Source: Croceibacter atlanticus HTCC2559
GTDB taxonomy: Bacteria; Bacteroidota; Bacteroidia; Flavobacteriales; Flavobacteriaceae
Assembly: GCF_000196315.1 (NCBI RefSeq)
Contig: NC_014230.1
Location: forward strand, 62,001-126,000
Direction: 5' to 3'
DNA: 64,000 bases
Of the stretch, positions 1 to 8,572 are shown one piece after another. A model generated the notes under the pieces. That model was not told the DNA's origin, did no database searches, and saw nothing but the letters and a program-made list of their open reading frames with translations. Positions within the stretch are counted from its first letter, which is position 1. Every line of letters starts with the position of its first letter. Made by a program: the position numbers and the translations under genes.

Positions 1-260
1 ACTACACCTAGCTTTCGTCTTAAAAAGGGAATATCTTTCTCTTTTAATGTTCTCAGGTTATAATCTACTATACTACCTTCTCCTTCTTGCAATGGTAAAT
101 CGCCGTATAGTGTTTTCATAAAACTACTCTTCCCTGTTCCTGTTTTTCCTATTAAATACACAAAGTCACCTTTGTTTATATGCACATCTACTTCAGAAAG
201 TATAAGGCTTTCACGTTGATAAATTGCTGCATTTTTAAGTTCTAAAACAGTTTCAGACAT
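1..260 (-). CDS. ftsE: Cell-division ABC transporter ATP-binding protein FtsE (5' part only)
   Basis: The reverse strand reads from an ATG at 260 and runs off the left edge, giving the first 86 or so residues of an ABC ATPase. A Walker A motif, GKTGTGKSS, sits near residue 40. It is followed by the LYGDLPLQEGEG and DIPFLRRKLG segments that I associate with flavobacterial FtsE. FtsE with the membrane protein FtsX acts at the inner membrane in cell division, coupling ATP hydrolysis to control of septal peptidoglycan hydrolases. The Walker B and signature motifs lie outside the window. Another ABC ATPase is possible, but the region after Walker A favours FtsE. Confidence 0.8.
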   Translation of the reverse strand, partial: MSETVLELKNAAIYQRESLILSEVDVHINKGDFVYLIGKTGTGKSSFMKTLYGDLPLQEGEGSIVDYNLRTLKEKDIPFLRRKLGV

Positions 261-526
261 TGGTGTAGGTTTTGGGTTAAAAGTACAAATTTTAGCTAAT
301 GAGGCGTAAAATGTTGCTATAGTTTTTAATATACAGACAACATATTTAAAAAAGCTTCTCTTCTATAACTTCAACTTAAACACCTTAGTATCATCATAAA
401 TTTACTGTTGTATAATTAACTACGTTAAAGCTGTATAAGATTTGCATAATTATAACAGAACTTTCACGTTATGATAGTCATGAACTTGTAATTTAGTTCT
501 CCAGAACCTACTAACAATTATTTATA

Positions 527-3500
527 ATGAAACTACCCAAAATATTAGTCATCCTAAGTTTCGGATTACTGTTACATACAGCCTCAGCACAACAAACAGC
601 TGTATTTACAAATCAATATGTAGCGTATGAACAAGCACTGTCTTTGTACGATAACAATCAATTTGCTGCAGCACAACAACAATTTGAAAAAGTAAAGCTA
701 ACCACAGAAGATGGTACTGTTGAGGCCAATTGCTCCTATTATATTGCTAATTGTGCAGTAAGACTTAACCAGCAAGGTGCAGATGATCTTATGCAGGATT
801 TTGTAGATCGATATCCTACAAGTACAAAACGCAACTCAGCGTTTAGTGATGTTGCCAACTATTACTTTGAGAACGGTCAATATTCTCGTGCAAGAAAATG
901 GTATGACCAAGTAAACCAAAGTAATCTTTCTAACTCAGAAAAAGAAAAATTCAATTTTAATTATGGCTATACATTATTTCAGAACAAACGTTTTGATGAT
1001 GCTAAAAGCTATATGAATAAAGTAAGAGACTCTAAAGAATATGGTGCGCAGGCAAAATATTATTTAGGATTTATGGCTTATGAAGGTGACGATTATCAGG
1101 AAGCAGACGAGCTGTTTGAAGAAGTAAAAGGAAACGATCGTTATGAGAAAAACCTAAGCTACTTTCAAGCTGATATGAATTTCAAGCTTGGTAAGTTTGA
1201 AAAAGCTGTAGCCGAAGGTAAAGCACAACTTGCAAAGTCTAATCCTAAAGAAAAGTCGCAACTTAACAAGATTATTGGTGAGAGCTATTTTAATTTAGGT
1301 AATTATGCTGAAGCTGTTCCTTACCTAAAGGAGTATAGAGGTACAAGAGGAAAATGGAACAATACAGATTACTACCAACTAGGTTACGCCTATTACAAAC
1401 AAGGCGAGTTTGATAATGCGATATCTGAATTTAATAAAATTGTAGATGGTAAAAATGCTGTTGCTCAAAACGCATACTACCACTTAGCAGAATCTTATTT
1501 AAAGCTTGACCAAAAGCAGCAAGCCTTAAATGCATTTAAAAACGCTTCTGAAATGGAGTTTGATAATGCTATTAAAAAAGACGCCCTTCTTAATTATGCA
1601 AAGCTATCCTATGAAATAGGAAACAGTTATGAGAGTACGCCAAAAGTGTTAACACGTTACTTAGAAACGTATCCAGATACTGCAGAAAAAACTGAGCTTC
1701 AAAATTTATTGATCGACTCATATATTACTTCTAAAAACTACGCTGAAGCTATGGAACTTTTAGAAAGCAGTAGAGATTTTGATAATAAAGTGGCATATCA
1801 AAAAGTTGCTTTTTACAGAGGAATTGAGTTGTATAATGAAGACAACTATACCGAAGCAAAAACATATTTCGAAAAATCTTTAAGCGAACCTAGAGACGCT
1901 TCTTTTACAGCAAGAGCTACGTATTGGAACGCAGAAACAGATTATAACTTAAATAATTTTCAAGATGCTCTAATTGGTTATAAAGAGTTTCAAGGTATGA
2001 GTGCGGCCTCTCAAACAGAAGCATATAAAAATTTAGATTATAATTTAGGGTACGCTTACTTTAAACAAAAAGATTACGAGCAAGCCATCTCATATTTCAA
2101 AAAATACTCTGAAACCTCTTCAGATACTTCAAGAAAAAAAGATGCTTTTTTACGCTTGGGTGATACTTACTTTGTTACTAGTAAATATTGGCCAGCAATG
2201 GAAAGCTATAATGATGCTATTGCTCTTGGCGGTAAATCTGCAGATTATGCTGCATTTCAAAAAGCTATTAGTTACGGTTTTGTAAACAAGAACGACCGCA
2301 AGATTGAGGACTTAACTTCATTTTTAAATCAGTTTTCAAGGTCTACATATCGTGATGATGCCCTTTATGAGCTAGGTAACACTTATGTAGCTATCGGCAA
2401 TACACAAGAAGGTATAAAAGCATACAACCGTTTAATTAGAGATGTCCCTAAAAGCTCTTATGTTTCAAAAGCACTTTTAAAACAAGGTCTTATTTATTAC
2501 AACTCAGATCGTGGTAATGAAGCCTTGGAGAAATTTAAAAAAGTAGCCGCAGATTTTCCAGGAACCGCACAGGCAGACCAAGCTGTTAAAACTGCTCGAT
2601 TAATATATGTAGATTTAGGACGAACTTCTGAATATGCCAACTGGGTTAAAACTTTAGATTTTGTAAATGTTACAGATGCAGATCTTGACAACACAACTTA
2701 TGAGGCTGCAGAACAACAATACAGGCAGGAAAATGCAAATGCAGCACTAAGAGGTTTTGAAAATTACCTAGAAGAGTTTCCTAATGGTTTACATGCGTTA
2801 CAAAGTCATTTCTATCTAGCTCAACTTCAATTTAAAGACAATAAAAAAGAAGAAAGTATCTCTCATTATAAATTTGTATTAACCAAAGAACGTAATGAGT
2901 TTACAGAACAATCTTTAGCTCAATTGTCTCAAATTTATTTAGAGAAATCAAATTATAAAGACGCAATACCAGTACTTAAACGATTAGAGACCGAAGCAGA
3001 TTTTCCGCAGAACATTGTCTTTGCCCAATCTAACTTAATGAAAAGCTATTACCAGCAAGACAACTATGAGCAAGCTGTTTCCTATGCAGAAAATGTATTG
3101 GCAAACTCAAGTATAGATACTAAGGTTAAAAATGATGCGCATATCATTATAGCAAGATCTGCAATGAAAACTGGAGATGAAGCTAAAGCAAAAACGGCTT
3201 ATGCTACGGTGCAAAAAACGGCTACAGGAAAGTTAGCTGCAGAAGCTTTATACTATGATGCTTATTTTAAGAATAAAGCAGGTAATTACAAAGCCTCAAA
3301 TGAAAGTGTACAAACCTTAGCTAAAGAGTACTCAGGATATAAAGAATATAGTGTAAAGAGTTTATTAGTTATGGCTAAGAACTTTTATGCTTTAGAAGAT
3401 GCATACCAAGCTACTTATATTTTAGAAAATATCATTAACAACTTTACAGACTACCCTACAGTTGTAGATGAAGCTAAAGCAGAGCTAATTAAAATTAAAA

Positions 3501-3547
3501 CAGAAGAAGCTAAAACAAATGCAGATGTTAACACTAACGGCAACTAA
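527..3547 (+). CDS. Large tetratricopeptide-repeat (TPR) periplasmic protein
   Basis: A 1006-residue protein with an N-terminal signal peptide (hydrophobic stretch ending TASAQQ). The rest is almost entirely degenerate TPR units of about 34 residues, such as YAEAVPYLKEY, FDNAISEFNKI and YEQAISYFKKY. TPR solenoids hold protein partners rather than catalyse reactions. The C-terminal end is charged and lysine-rich. It lies 61 bp upstream of an outer-membrane barrel protein on the same strand, and the two probably form one transcription unit. In flavobacteria this pairing is common, and the TPR protein may be a periplasmic accessory of the barrel. No enzymatic motif is visible. Confidence 0.85.
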   Translation: MKLPKILVILSFGLLLHTASAQQTAVFTNQYVAYEQALSLYDNNQFAAAQQQFEKVKLTTEDGTVEANCSYYIANCAVRLNQQGADDLMQDFVDRYPTSTKRNSAFSDVANYYFENGQYSRARKWYDQVNQSNLSNSEKEKFNFNYGYTLFQNKRFDDAKSYMNKVRDSKEYGAQAKYYLGFMAYEGDDYQEADELFEEVKGNDRYEKNLSYFQADMNFKLGKFEKAVAEGKAQLAKSNPKEKSQLNKIIGESYFNLGNYAEAVPYLKEYRGTRGKWNNTDYYQLGYAYYKQGEFDNAISEFNKIVDGKNAVAQNAYYHLAESYLKLDQKQQALNAFKNASEMEFDNAIKKDALLNYAKLSYEIGNSYESTPKVLTRYLETYPDTAEKTELQNLLIDSYITSKNYAEAMELLESSRDFDNKVAYQKVAFYRGIELYNEDNYTEAKTYFEKSLSEPRDASFTARATYWNAETDYNLNNFQDALIGYKEFQGMSAASQTEAYKNLDYNLGYAYFKQKDYEQAISYFKKYSETSSDTSRKKDAFLRLGDTYFVTSKYWPAMESYNDAIALGGKSADYAAFQKAISYGFVNKNDRKIEDLTSFLNQFSRSTYRDDALYELGNTYVAIGNTQEGIKAYNRLIRDVPKSSYVSKALLKQGLIYYNSDRGNEALEKFKKVAADFPGTAQADQAVKTARLIYVDLGRTSEYANWVKTLDFVNVTDADLDNTTYEAAEQQYRQENANAALRGFENYLEEFPNGLHALQSHFYLAQLQFKDNKKEESISHYKFVLTKERNEFTEQSLAQLSQIYLEKSNYKDAIPVLKRLETEADFPQNIVFAQSNLMKSYYQQDNYEQAVSYAENVLANSSIDTKVKNDAHIIIARSAMKTGDEAKAKTAYATVQKTATGKLAAEALYYDAYFKNKAGNYKASNESVQTLAKEYSGYKEYSVKSLLVMAKNFYALEDAYQATYILENIINNFTDYPTVVDEAKAELIKIKTEEAKTNADVNTNGN

Positions 3548-3608
3548 GTTCTTTAAGATGTTAAACACTCAAATTAACCTACACCTAACAAAAAATCTAA
3601 GTCTGGAT

Positions 3609-5354
3609 ATGTCCAAATTAAATATAAAATACCTAATCTTAACCATAGCTATATTGGCAAGTTCTGGCCTTATAGCTCAAGAAGATGACAAAGAAACTAT
3701 TGGTTCTGAAACTGTAGTTGTTGTAAAGCCCTACACACCATCTGTTAGTGATGCGTTTAAAGTAAAGCAAACGCCACAGCTTTTAGACTCTATTACTTTG
3801 CAAAAGAAAAGTATTACTTATAAAATCTTTTCTATACCAGTAGCTTCTACATTTACACCTACAAAAGGAACTGCAGCTAGAGTAGAGAAAGCAAGACCAA
3901 TTCAGGCTTTTGACAGTTATGCAACTTTAGGTGTAGGAAACTACACATCTGCTTTTGCAGAATTTTACACCAATTTTGAGATTAATCGCGGCGAGAACTT
4001 CGGTATTAATTTTAAACATAACTCGGCTCAAGGAGGCATAGATGATGTTTTGTTAGATGATAATTATTACGACACTAATCTTGGTTTAGATTACTCTTTT
4101 AGAGATAGAGATTTAAGCTATACAATTGGTTTAGATGCGTTGCATAAGCAATATAACTGGTACGGTTTTTCTAATAACATTATAGTCACTAATGACAACC
4201 TTAATCGTACAGATGTTGTCCAAAATTACTTTGGAGCAGGTTTAAGAGCAAACTTAAGTTTAAATGACAGCTTCTTAGATCAAACAAGATTTGGCTTGTC
4301 TGTATTTGGAGATAGTTATGGCTCTTCTGAAATTAATGCCACTTTAAAACCAGAAATGGAATTTGAGATTGCAGGCGAAAAGATTCAAACTAACGTAAGT
4401 GTAGATTACTTAAATACTAGTTTTGACCAAAATTACGAAGGCACTACAGACCTAGCCTCTAGCTACCTTAACCTTGGTTTAAGCCCAAGCATCTTAATAT
4501 TAAGGGATGACTTAGAATTAAATTTAGGAGCTTCTGTATTTTATAGCCTAGATTCAGAAAGTAGTGAATCTAACATATTTGTATATCCTAATATAAATGC
4601 AAGCTACAGACTAGCTGGCGAGTATTTTATTGCTTATGCTGGCTTAAATGGAGAGCTTAAACAAAACAGCTATAAAGCATTTGTAGATAACAATCCATTT
4701 GTATCTCCTACTCTTGCAATTACGCCTACAGACCAACAATATGTTGGATCCTTAGGAGCAAAAGGTAAATTAAGTGATGTTATTAGTTATAATATTAAAG
4801 GAAGTTACGCTAATGTAGAAGCACAGCCTTTATTTAAATCTAACACTAATACCTTTCCTTTAGGAGGTTTGTTAGAAGACTATGAATATGGTAACAGCTT
4901 TGGTGTTGTGTATGACAATATTAAAACAGTCTCCTTTTTTGGAGAACTAAACTTTGATATTACAAAGGTGCTACGATTAGGGCTTAATGCTGAATATTTT
5001 AGCTACAATACCGACACCCAAGAAGAAGCTTGGAACTTGCCAGAACTTAAAGCATCTTTATTAGCAGACTATAAAATAACTGATAAATTTACTGCAGGCG
5101 CTAATCTTTTCTTTGTTGGAGAACGCCAAGCTCAAGCATCAGATTTTGATATGAGTGGTAACCTTACCACAGAGAACATTACATTAGATTCTTATATTGA
5201 TGCTAATGTGCAATTAAACTATCTTATAAATGATCAATTATCATTCTTTGTGAAAGGAAACAATCTTTTTGCTGATAGTTACGAGAAGTGGTTAAATTTT
5301 CCTGTTTACGGTATACAAGGAATGGCTGGTGCCACCTACAAGTTTGATTGGTAA
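3609..5354 (+). CDS. TonB-dependent receptor-like outer membrane beta-barrel protein
   Basis: I choose the ATG at 3609, because it gives a clean signal peptide (SKLNIKYLILTIAILASSG then LIAQED), over the longer frame opening at 3519. The product is about 581 residues. After a short linker containing VVVVKPYTPSVSDAFKVKQ come alternating, aromatic-rich strands to the C-terminus. It ends in GATYKFDW, an aromatic-terminated last strand as expected for a BAM-inserted barrel. It is short for a complete TonB-dependent transporter and shows no plug domain, so it may be a barrel working with the upstream TPR protein. Its substrate cannot be read from sequence. Confidence 0.75.
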   Translation: MSKLNIKYLILTIAILASSGLIAQEDDKETIGSETVVVVKPYTPSVSDAFKVKQTPQLLDSITLQKKSITYKIFSIPVASTFTPTKGTAARVEKARPIQAFDSYATLGVGNYTSAFAEFYTNFEINRGENFGINFKHNSAQGGIDDVLLDDNYYDTNLGLDYSFRDRDLSYTIGLDALHKQYNWYGFSNNIIVTNDNLNRTDVVQNYFGAGLRANLSLNDSFLDQTRFGLSVFGDSYGSSEINATLKPEMEFEIAGEKIQTNVSVDYLNTSFDQNYEGTTDLASSYLNLGLSPSILILRDDLELNLGASVFYSLDSESSESNIFVYPNINASYRLAGEYFIAYAGLNGELKQNSYKAFVDNNPFVSPTLAITPTDQQYVGSLGAKGKLSDVISYNIKGSYANVEAQPLFKSNTNTFPLGGLLEDYEYGNSFGVVYDNIKTVSFFGELNFDITKVLRLGLNAEYFSYNTDTQEEAWNLPELKASLLADYKITDKFTAGANLFFVGERQAQASDFDMSGNLTTENITLDSYIDANVQLNYLINDQLSFFVKGNNLFADSYEKWLNFPVYGIQGMAGATYKFDW

Positions 5355-5375
5355 TCAATCAATATAACATACATT

Positions 5376-5411
5376 AAAAATCTAGTTCTTCACAGAACTA
5401 GATTTTTTTTA
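5376..5411 (+). terminator. Rho-independent terminator after the barrel gene
   Basis: An inverted repeat (AAAAATCTAGTTCT, then AGAACTAGATTTTT) with a 4-nt loop is followed by a run of T. It lies 20 bp downstream of the barrel stop codon. Confidence 0.85.
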
Positions 5412-5430
5412 GTAATAACACATAGGCATA

Positions 5431-5463
5431 AAAAAACGCTTCAGAAAAATCTGAAGCGTTTTG
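5431..5463 (-). terminator. Rho-independent terminator of typA
   Basis: AAAACGCTTCAGA and TCTGAAGCGTTTT form a stem just past the typA stop. It is A-rich on the left, so it reads as a terminator for the minus-strand gene, and it faces the terminator of the convergent barrel gene. Confidence 0.8.
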
Positions 5464-5484
5464 TGTATTTAGGCATTACTTAGA

Positions 5485-7281
5485 TTATACAATCTTGTAA
5501 CGTTTTCTATCAACTTCTTTTAAGTAGATTTTACGTAATCTTAAGTGGTTTGGCGTTACTTCAACATACTCATCTTTCTGAATATATTCTAAAGCCTCTT
5601 CTAAAGAAAACTTAATTGCTGGTGTAATCTTCGCTTTATCATCTGCTCCAGAAGAACGTACGTTAGACAGTTTCTTAGTCTTAGTTACGTTAACAACCAT
5701 ATCATCACCACGAGAGTTTTCGCCAATTACTTGACCTTCGTAAATATCCTCACCTGGATCTACAAAGAAACGACCTCTATCCTGTAACTTATCGATAGAA
5801 TAAGGAATAGCAGAACCATTTTCCATAGATACTAAAGAACCGTTTTGACGTTGTGGAATATCACCTTTAAGTGGTGCATATTCCTTAAAACGGTGTGCCA
5901 TAATTGCCTCACCAGCTGTTGCAGTAAGTAATTGGTTACGTAATCCTATAATACCTCTAGAAGGAATAATAAACTCACAAACCATACGGTCGCCTTTAGC
6001 TTCCATACTTGTCATCTCTCCTTTACGAAGCGATACAAACTCCACTGCTCTACCAGAAACTTCTTCTGGAAGATCAATAGTTAATTCTTCAAAAGGCTCA
6101 CATTTAACACCATCAATTTCCTTAATGATTACTTGTGGCTGCCCAATTTGTAATTCATAACCTTCACGACGCATTGTTTCAATTAATACAGATAAGTGAA
6201 GTACACCACGACCAAATACCATAAACTTGTCTGCACTGTCTGTTTCTTCAACACGTAGTGCTAAGTTTTTCTCAAGTTCTTTAGTTAAACGGTCTTTTAC
6301 GTGGCGAGATGTTACAAACTTTCCGTCTTTACCAAAGAAAGGCGAATCGTTAATTGTAAATAACATACTCATTGTTGGCTCATCTATAGCAATAGTTTTT
6401 AACCCTTCTGGATTTTCAAAATCTGCTACAGTATCTCCAATATCAAAGCTTTCTAATCCTACGATTGCGCAGATATCTCCAGCTTTTACTTCTTCTACTT
6501 TTTTACGGCCAAGGCCTTCAAAAGTATGTAGTTCTTTAATTCTAGCTTTTTGTATGCTACCATCTCTTTTTACAAGAGAGATTTGCATATTTTCTTTAAG
6601 ATGTCCTCTTTGTAAACGACCTATTGCTATACGACCTGTGTAAGAAGAGAAATCTAAAGATGTAATTAACATCTGTGTTGTTCCTTCTTCAATTTTTGGC
6701 GCGGGAATATGATCATAAACCATTTCTAATAATGGCTCGATATTCTCTGTTGGTTTTTGGTAATCATCACTCATCCAACCTTGTTTGGCAGAACCGTAAA
6801 CAGTTGGGAAGTCTAATTGCCACTCTTCTGCACCAAGCTCAAACATTAAGTCGAATACTTTTTCGTGCACCAAGTCTGGAGTACAGTTTTCTTTATCTAC
6901 CTTATTTATAACTACACAAGGCTTAAGGCCTAAGTCTATAGCTTTTTGTAGTACAAAACGAGTTTGAGGCATTGGGCCTTCAAAAGCATCTACTAACAAT
7001 AAAACGCCATCTGCCATGTTAAGTACACGCTCTACTTCTCCACCAAAATCGGCGTGACCAGGTGTATCAATAATATTAATCTTAATGTCTTTGTAGTTTA
7101 CAGAAACGTTTTTAGATGTAATTGTAATACCACGTTCGCGTTCAAGATCGTTGTTGTCCAATATAAGATCACCAGTGTTTTCATTTTCTCTGAATAACTG
7201 ACAGTGATACATAATTTTATCAACCAAGGTTGTTTTACCGTGGTCAACGTGAGCAATAATTGCTATATTTTTGATTTCCAT
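5485..7281 (-). CDS. typA: Translational GTPase TypA/BipA
   Basis: A 598-residue, EF-G-like ribosome-binding GTPase, which is the usual family length. G1 is AHVDHGKTTL near residue 10, G3 is DTPGHADFGG near residue 72, and G4 is NKVD near residue 126. The domain II, III and V-like regions and the family-specific C-terminal domain follow. TypA associates with 70S ribosomes and supports assembly and stress or cold adaptation. Its start codon lies about 117 bp from that of the divergently transcribed kdsA. No truncation is seen. Confidence 0.97.
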   Translation of the reverse strand: MEIKNIAIIAHVDHGKTTLVDKIMYHCQLFRENENTGDLILDNNDLERERGITITSKNVSVNYKDIKINIIDTPGHADFGGEVERVLNMADGVLLLVDAFEGPMPQTRFVLQKAIDLGLKPCVVINKVDKENCTPDLVHEKVFDLMFELGAEEWQLDFPTVYGSAKQGWMSDDYQKPTENIEPLLEMVYDHIPAPKIEEGTTQMLITSLDFSSYTGRIAIGRLQRGHLKENMQISLVKRDGSIQKARIKELHTFEGLGRKKVEEVKAGDICAIVGLESFDIGDTVADFENPEGLKTIAIDEPTMSMLFTINDSPFFGKDGKFVTSRHVKDRLTKELEKNLALRVEETDSADKFMVFGRGVLHLSVLIETMRREGYELQIGQPQVIIKEIDGVKCEPFEELTIDLPEEVSGRAVEFVSLRKGEMTSMEAKGDRMVCEFIIPSRGIIGLRNQLLTATAGEAIMAHRFKEYAPLKGDIPQRQNGSLVSMENGSAIPYSIDKLQDRGRFFVDPGEDIYEGQVIGENSRGDDMVVNVTKTKKLSNVRSSGADDKAKITPAIKFSLEEALEYIQKDEYVEVTPNHLRLRKIYLKEVDRKRYKIV

Positions 7282-7373
7282 AGGTCTTGCCTTATTTTAA
7301 GCGTGCAAATGTACTACTATTTTTTCAGTGTTTAATACTAAAATTCAGAATTAAAAAAGAGCCTGAATATACG

Positions 7374-7381
7374 TACCTTTG
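7374..7381 (+). promoter_or_regulatory. Bacteroidota-type -7 element upstream of kdsA
   Basis: TACCTTTG matches the Bacteroidota housekeeping -7 consensus TAnnTTTG and lies 17 bp before the kdsA ATG, implying a very short leader. The -33 element is not convincing. Confidence 0.5.
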
Positions 7382-7398
7382 CAGCAAACAAAGAACCT

Positions 7399-8217
7399 AT
7401 GAAACTTGATTTAATTCCAAGACTAAAGCATACAGATTCTAACAACTTCTTTTTACTTGCTGGACCGTGCGCTATTGAGAGTGAAGATATGGCTTTGCGC
7501 ATTGCAGAACGCGTGGTAGAGATTACCAATACATTGAAAATTCCTTATATTTTTAAAGGAAGTTTTAAAAAGGCAAACAGAAGTCGCATAGATAGTTTTA
7601 CTGGTATTGGTGATGAGAAAGCACTTAAAATCTTAAAAAAAGTTTCTGACACTTTTGACGTTCCTACGGTTACAGATATTCACGAAAATAGCGATGCTGC
7701 TCTAGCTGCAGAGTATGTAGATATTTTACAAATCCCTGCTTTTTTAGTAAGACAAACCGACCTTGTTGTGGCTGCTGCCAAAACTGGCAAGGTTGTAAAC
7801 CTTAAGAAAGGACAATTTATGTCTCCAGAAAGTATGCAACATGCTGTTAAGAAAGTAACAGATAGTGGTAATAACCAAGTTATGGTTACAGATAGAGGTA
7901 CTATGTTTGGCTACCAAGATATGGTGGTAGACTTTAGAGGCATACCTACAATGAAACAATACGCTCCGACTGTTTTAGATGTTACGCATTCTTTACAGCA
8001 ACCAAACCAAACTAGTGGTGTTACTGGCGGAAGACCAGATATGATTAATACTATTGCAAGAGCTGGTATTGCTGCTGGTGTAGATGGATTATTTATTGAA
8101 ACTCATTTTGATCCTGCTAATGCTAAAAGTGATGGAGCCAATATGCTAGATTTACAATACTTAGAAAGCCTACTTACTAACCTTACTAAATTAAGGCAAG
8201 TGGTTAATACATTTTAG
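7399..8217 (+). CDS. kdsA: 3-deoxy-8-phosphooctulonate synthase
   Basis: A 272-residue enzyme that condenses phosphoenolpyruvate with D-arabinose 5-phosphate to make KDO-8-phosphate, the precursor of the inner-core lipopolysaccharide sugar. Family motifs are LLAGPCAIES near residue 20, the substrate-binding FKGSFKKANRSR near residue 51, and GRPDMINTIARAGIAAGVDG near residues 210-230. The length is typical. The stop codon overlaps that of the convergent DUF1801 gene by 4 bp. It is cytoplasmic and single-domain. Confidence 0.97.
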   Translation: MKLDLIPRLKHTDSNNFFLLAGPCAIESEDMALRIAERVVEITNTLKIPYIFKGSFKKANRSRIDSFTGIGDEKALKILKKVSDTFDVPTVTDIHENSDAALAAEYVDILQIPAFLVRQTDLVVAAAKTGKVVNLKKGQFMSPESMQHAVKKVTDSGNNQVMVTDRGTMFGYQDMVVDFRGIPTMKQYAPTVLDVTHSLQQPNQTSGVTGGRPDMINTIARAGIAAGVDGLFIETHFDPANAKSDGANMLDLQYLESLLTNLTKLRQVVNTF

Positions 8218-8567
8218 CGTTGTTTTAAATTCTGAAATGCTTCTGTAAGAATTGCCTTTACAATAGCATGATCTATATCTTCTAAAGTGTGAAATCTTAA
8301 AGATCTAAGCATTTTTCTGTTTTCTCCATCAACAAGATATTGTGAATGTTGTTTTATATGAATACCATAAGGAATGCCTAAATCGATATAAGTTTTTCTG
8401 AAATTTAGAAAGCAGAACATTTGTTTGTAGGCACCATAAAATGGCAAACTCCATTTGTAGGACTCTTCTACATCTTCTGAAATTGATAAAATTATAAACC
8501 TCAACTCTAGCAAAATAGATTGCCAAGGTTGAGGTTTTTTTAATATGTAATCTTCAGCTGGATTCAA
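8214..8567 (-). CDS. DUF1801 (YdhG-like) small protein
   Basis: A 117-residue protein with the DUF1801 layout: a helical N-terminus (PAEDYILKKPQPWQSILLELR), then a central WSLPFYGAYKQMFCFL segment of the iron-chaperone-like YdhG fold. The family's function is not established. It begins 5 bp after the stop of the FG-GAP gene on the same strand, so it is probably the last gene of that transcription unit. It is also convergent with kdsA. Confidence 0.75.
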   Translation of the reverse strand: MNPAEDYILKKPQPWQSILLELRFIILSISEDVEESYKWSLPFYGAYKQMFCFLNFRKTYIDLGIPYGIHIKQHSQYLVDGENRKMLRSLRFHTLEDIDHAIVKAILTEAFQNLKQR

Positions 8568-8572
8568 TAGTT

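Noticed and set aside
6227-6911. Plus-strand frames inside typA
   Set aside because: They are antisense shadows of the conserved typA gene, without domain similarity.
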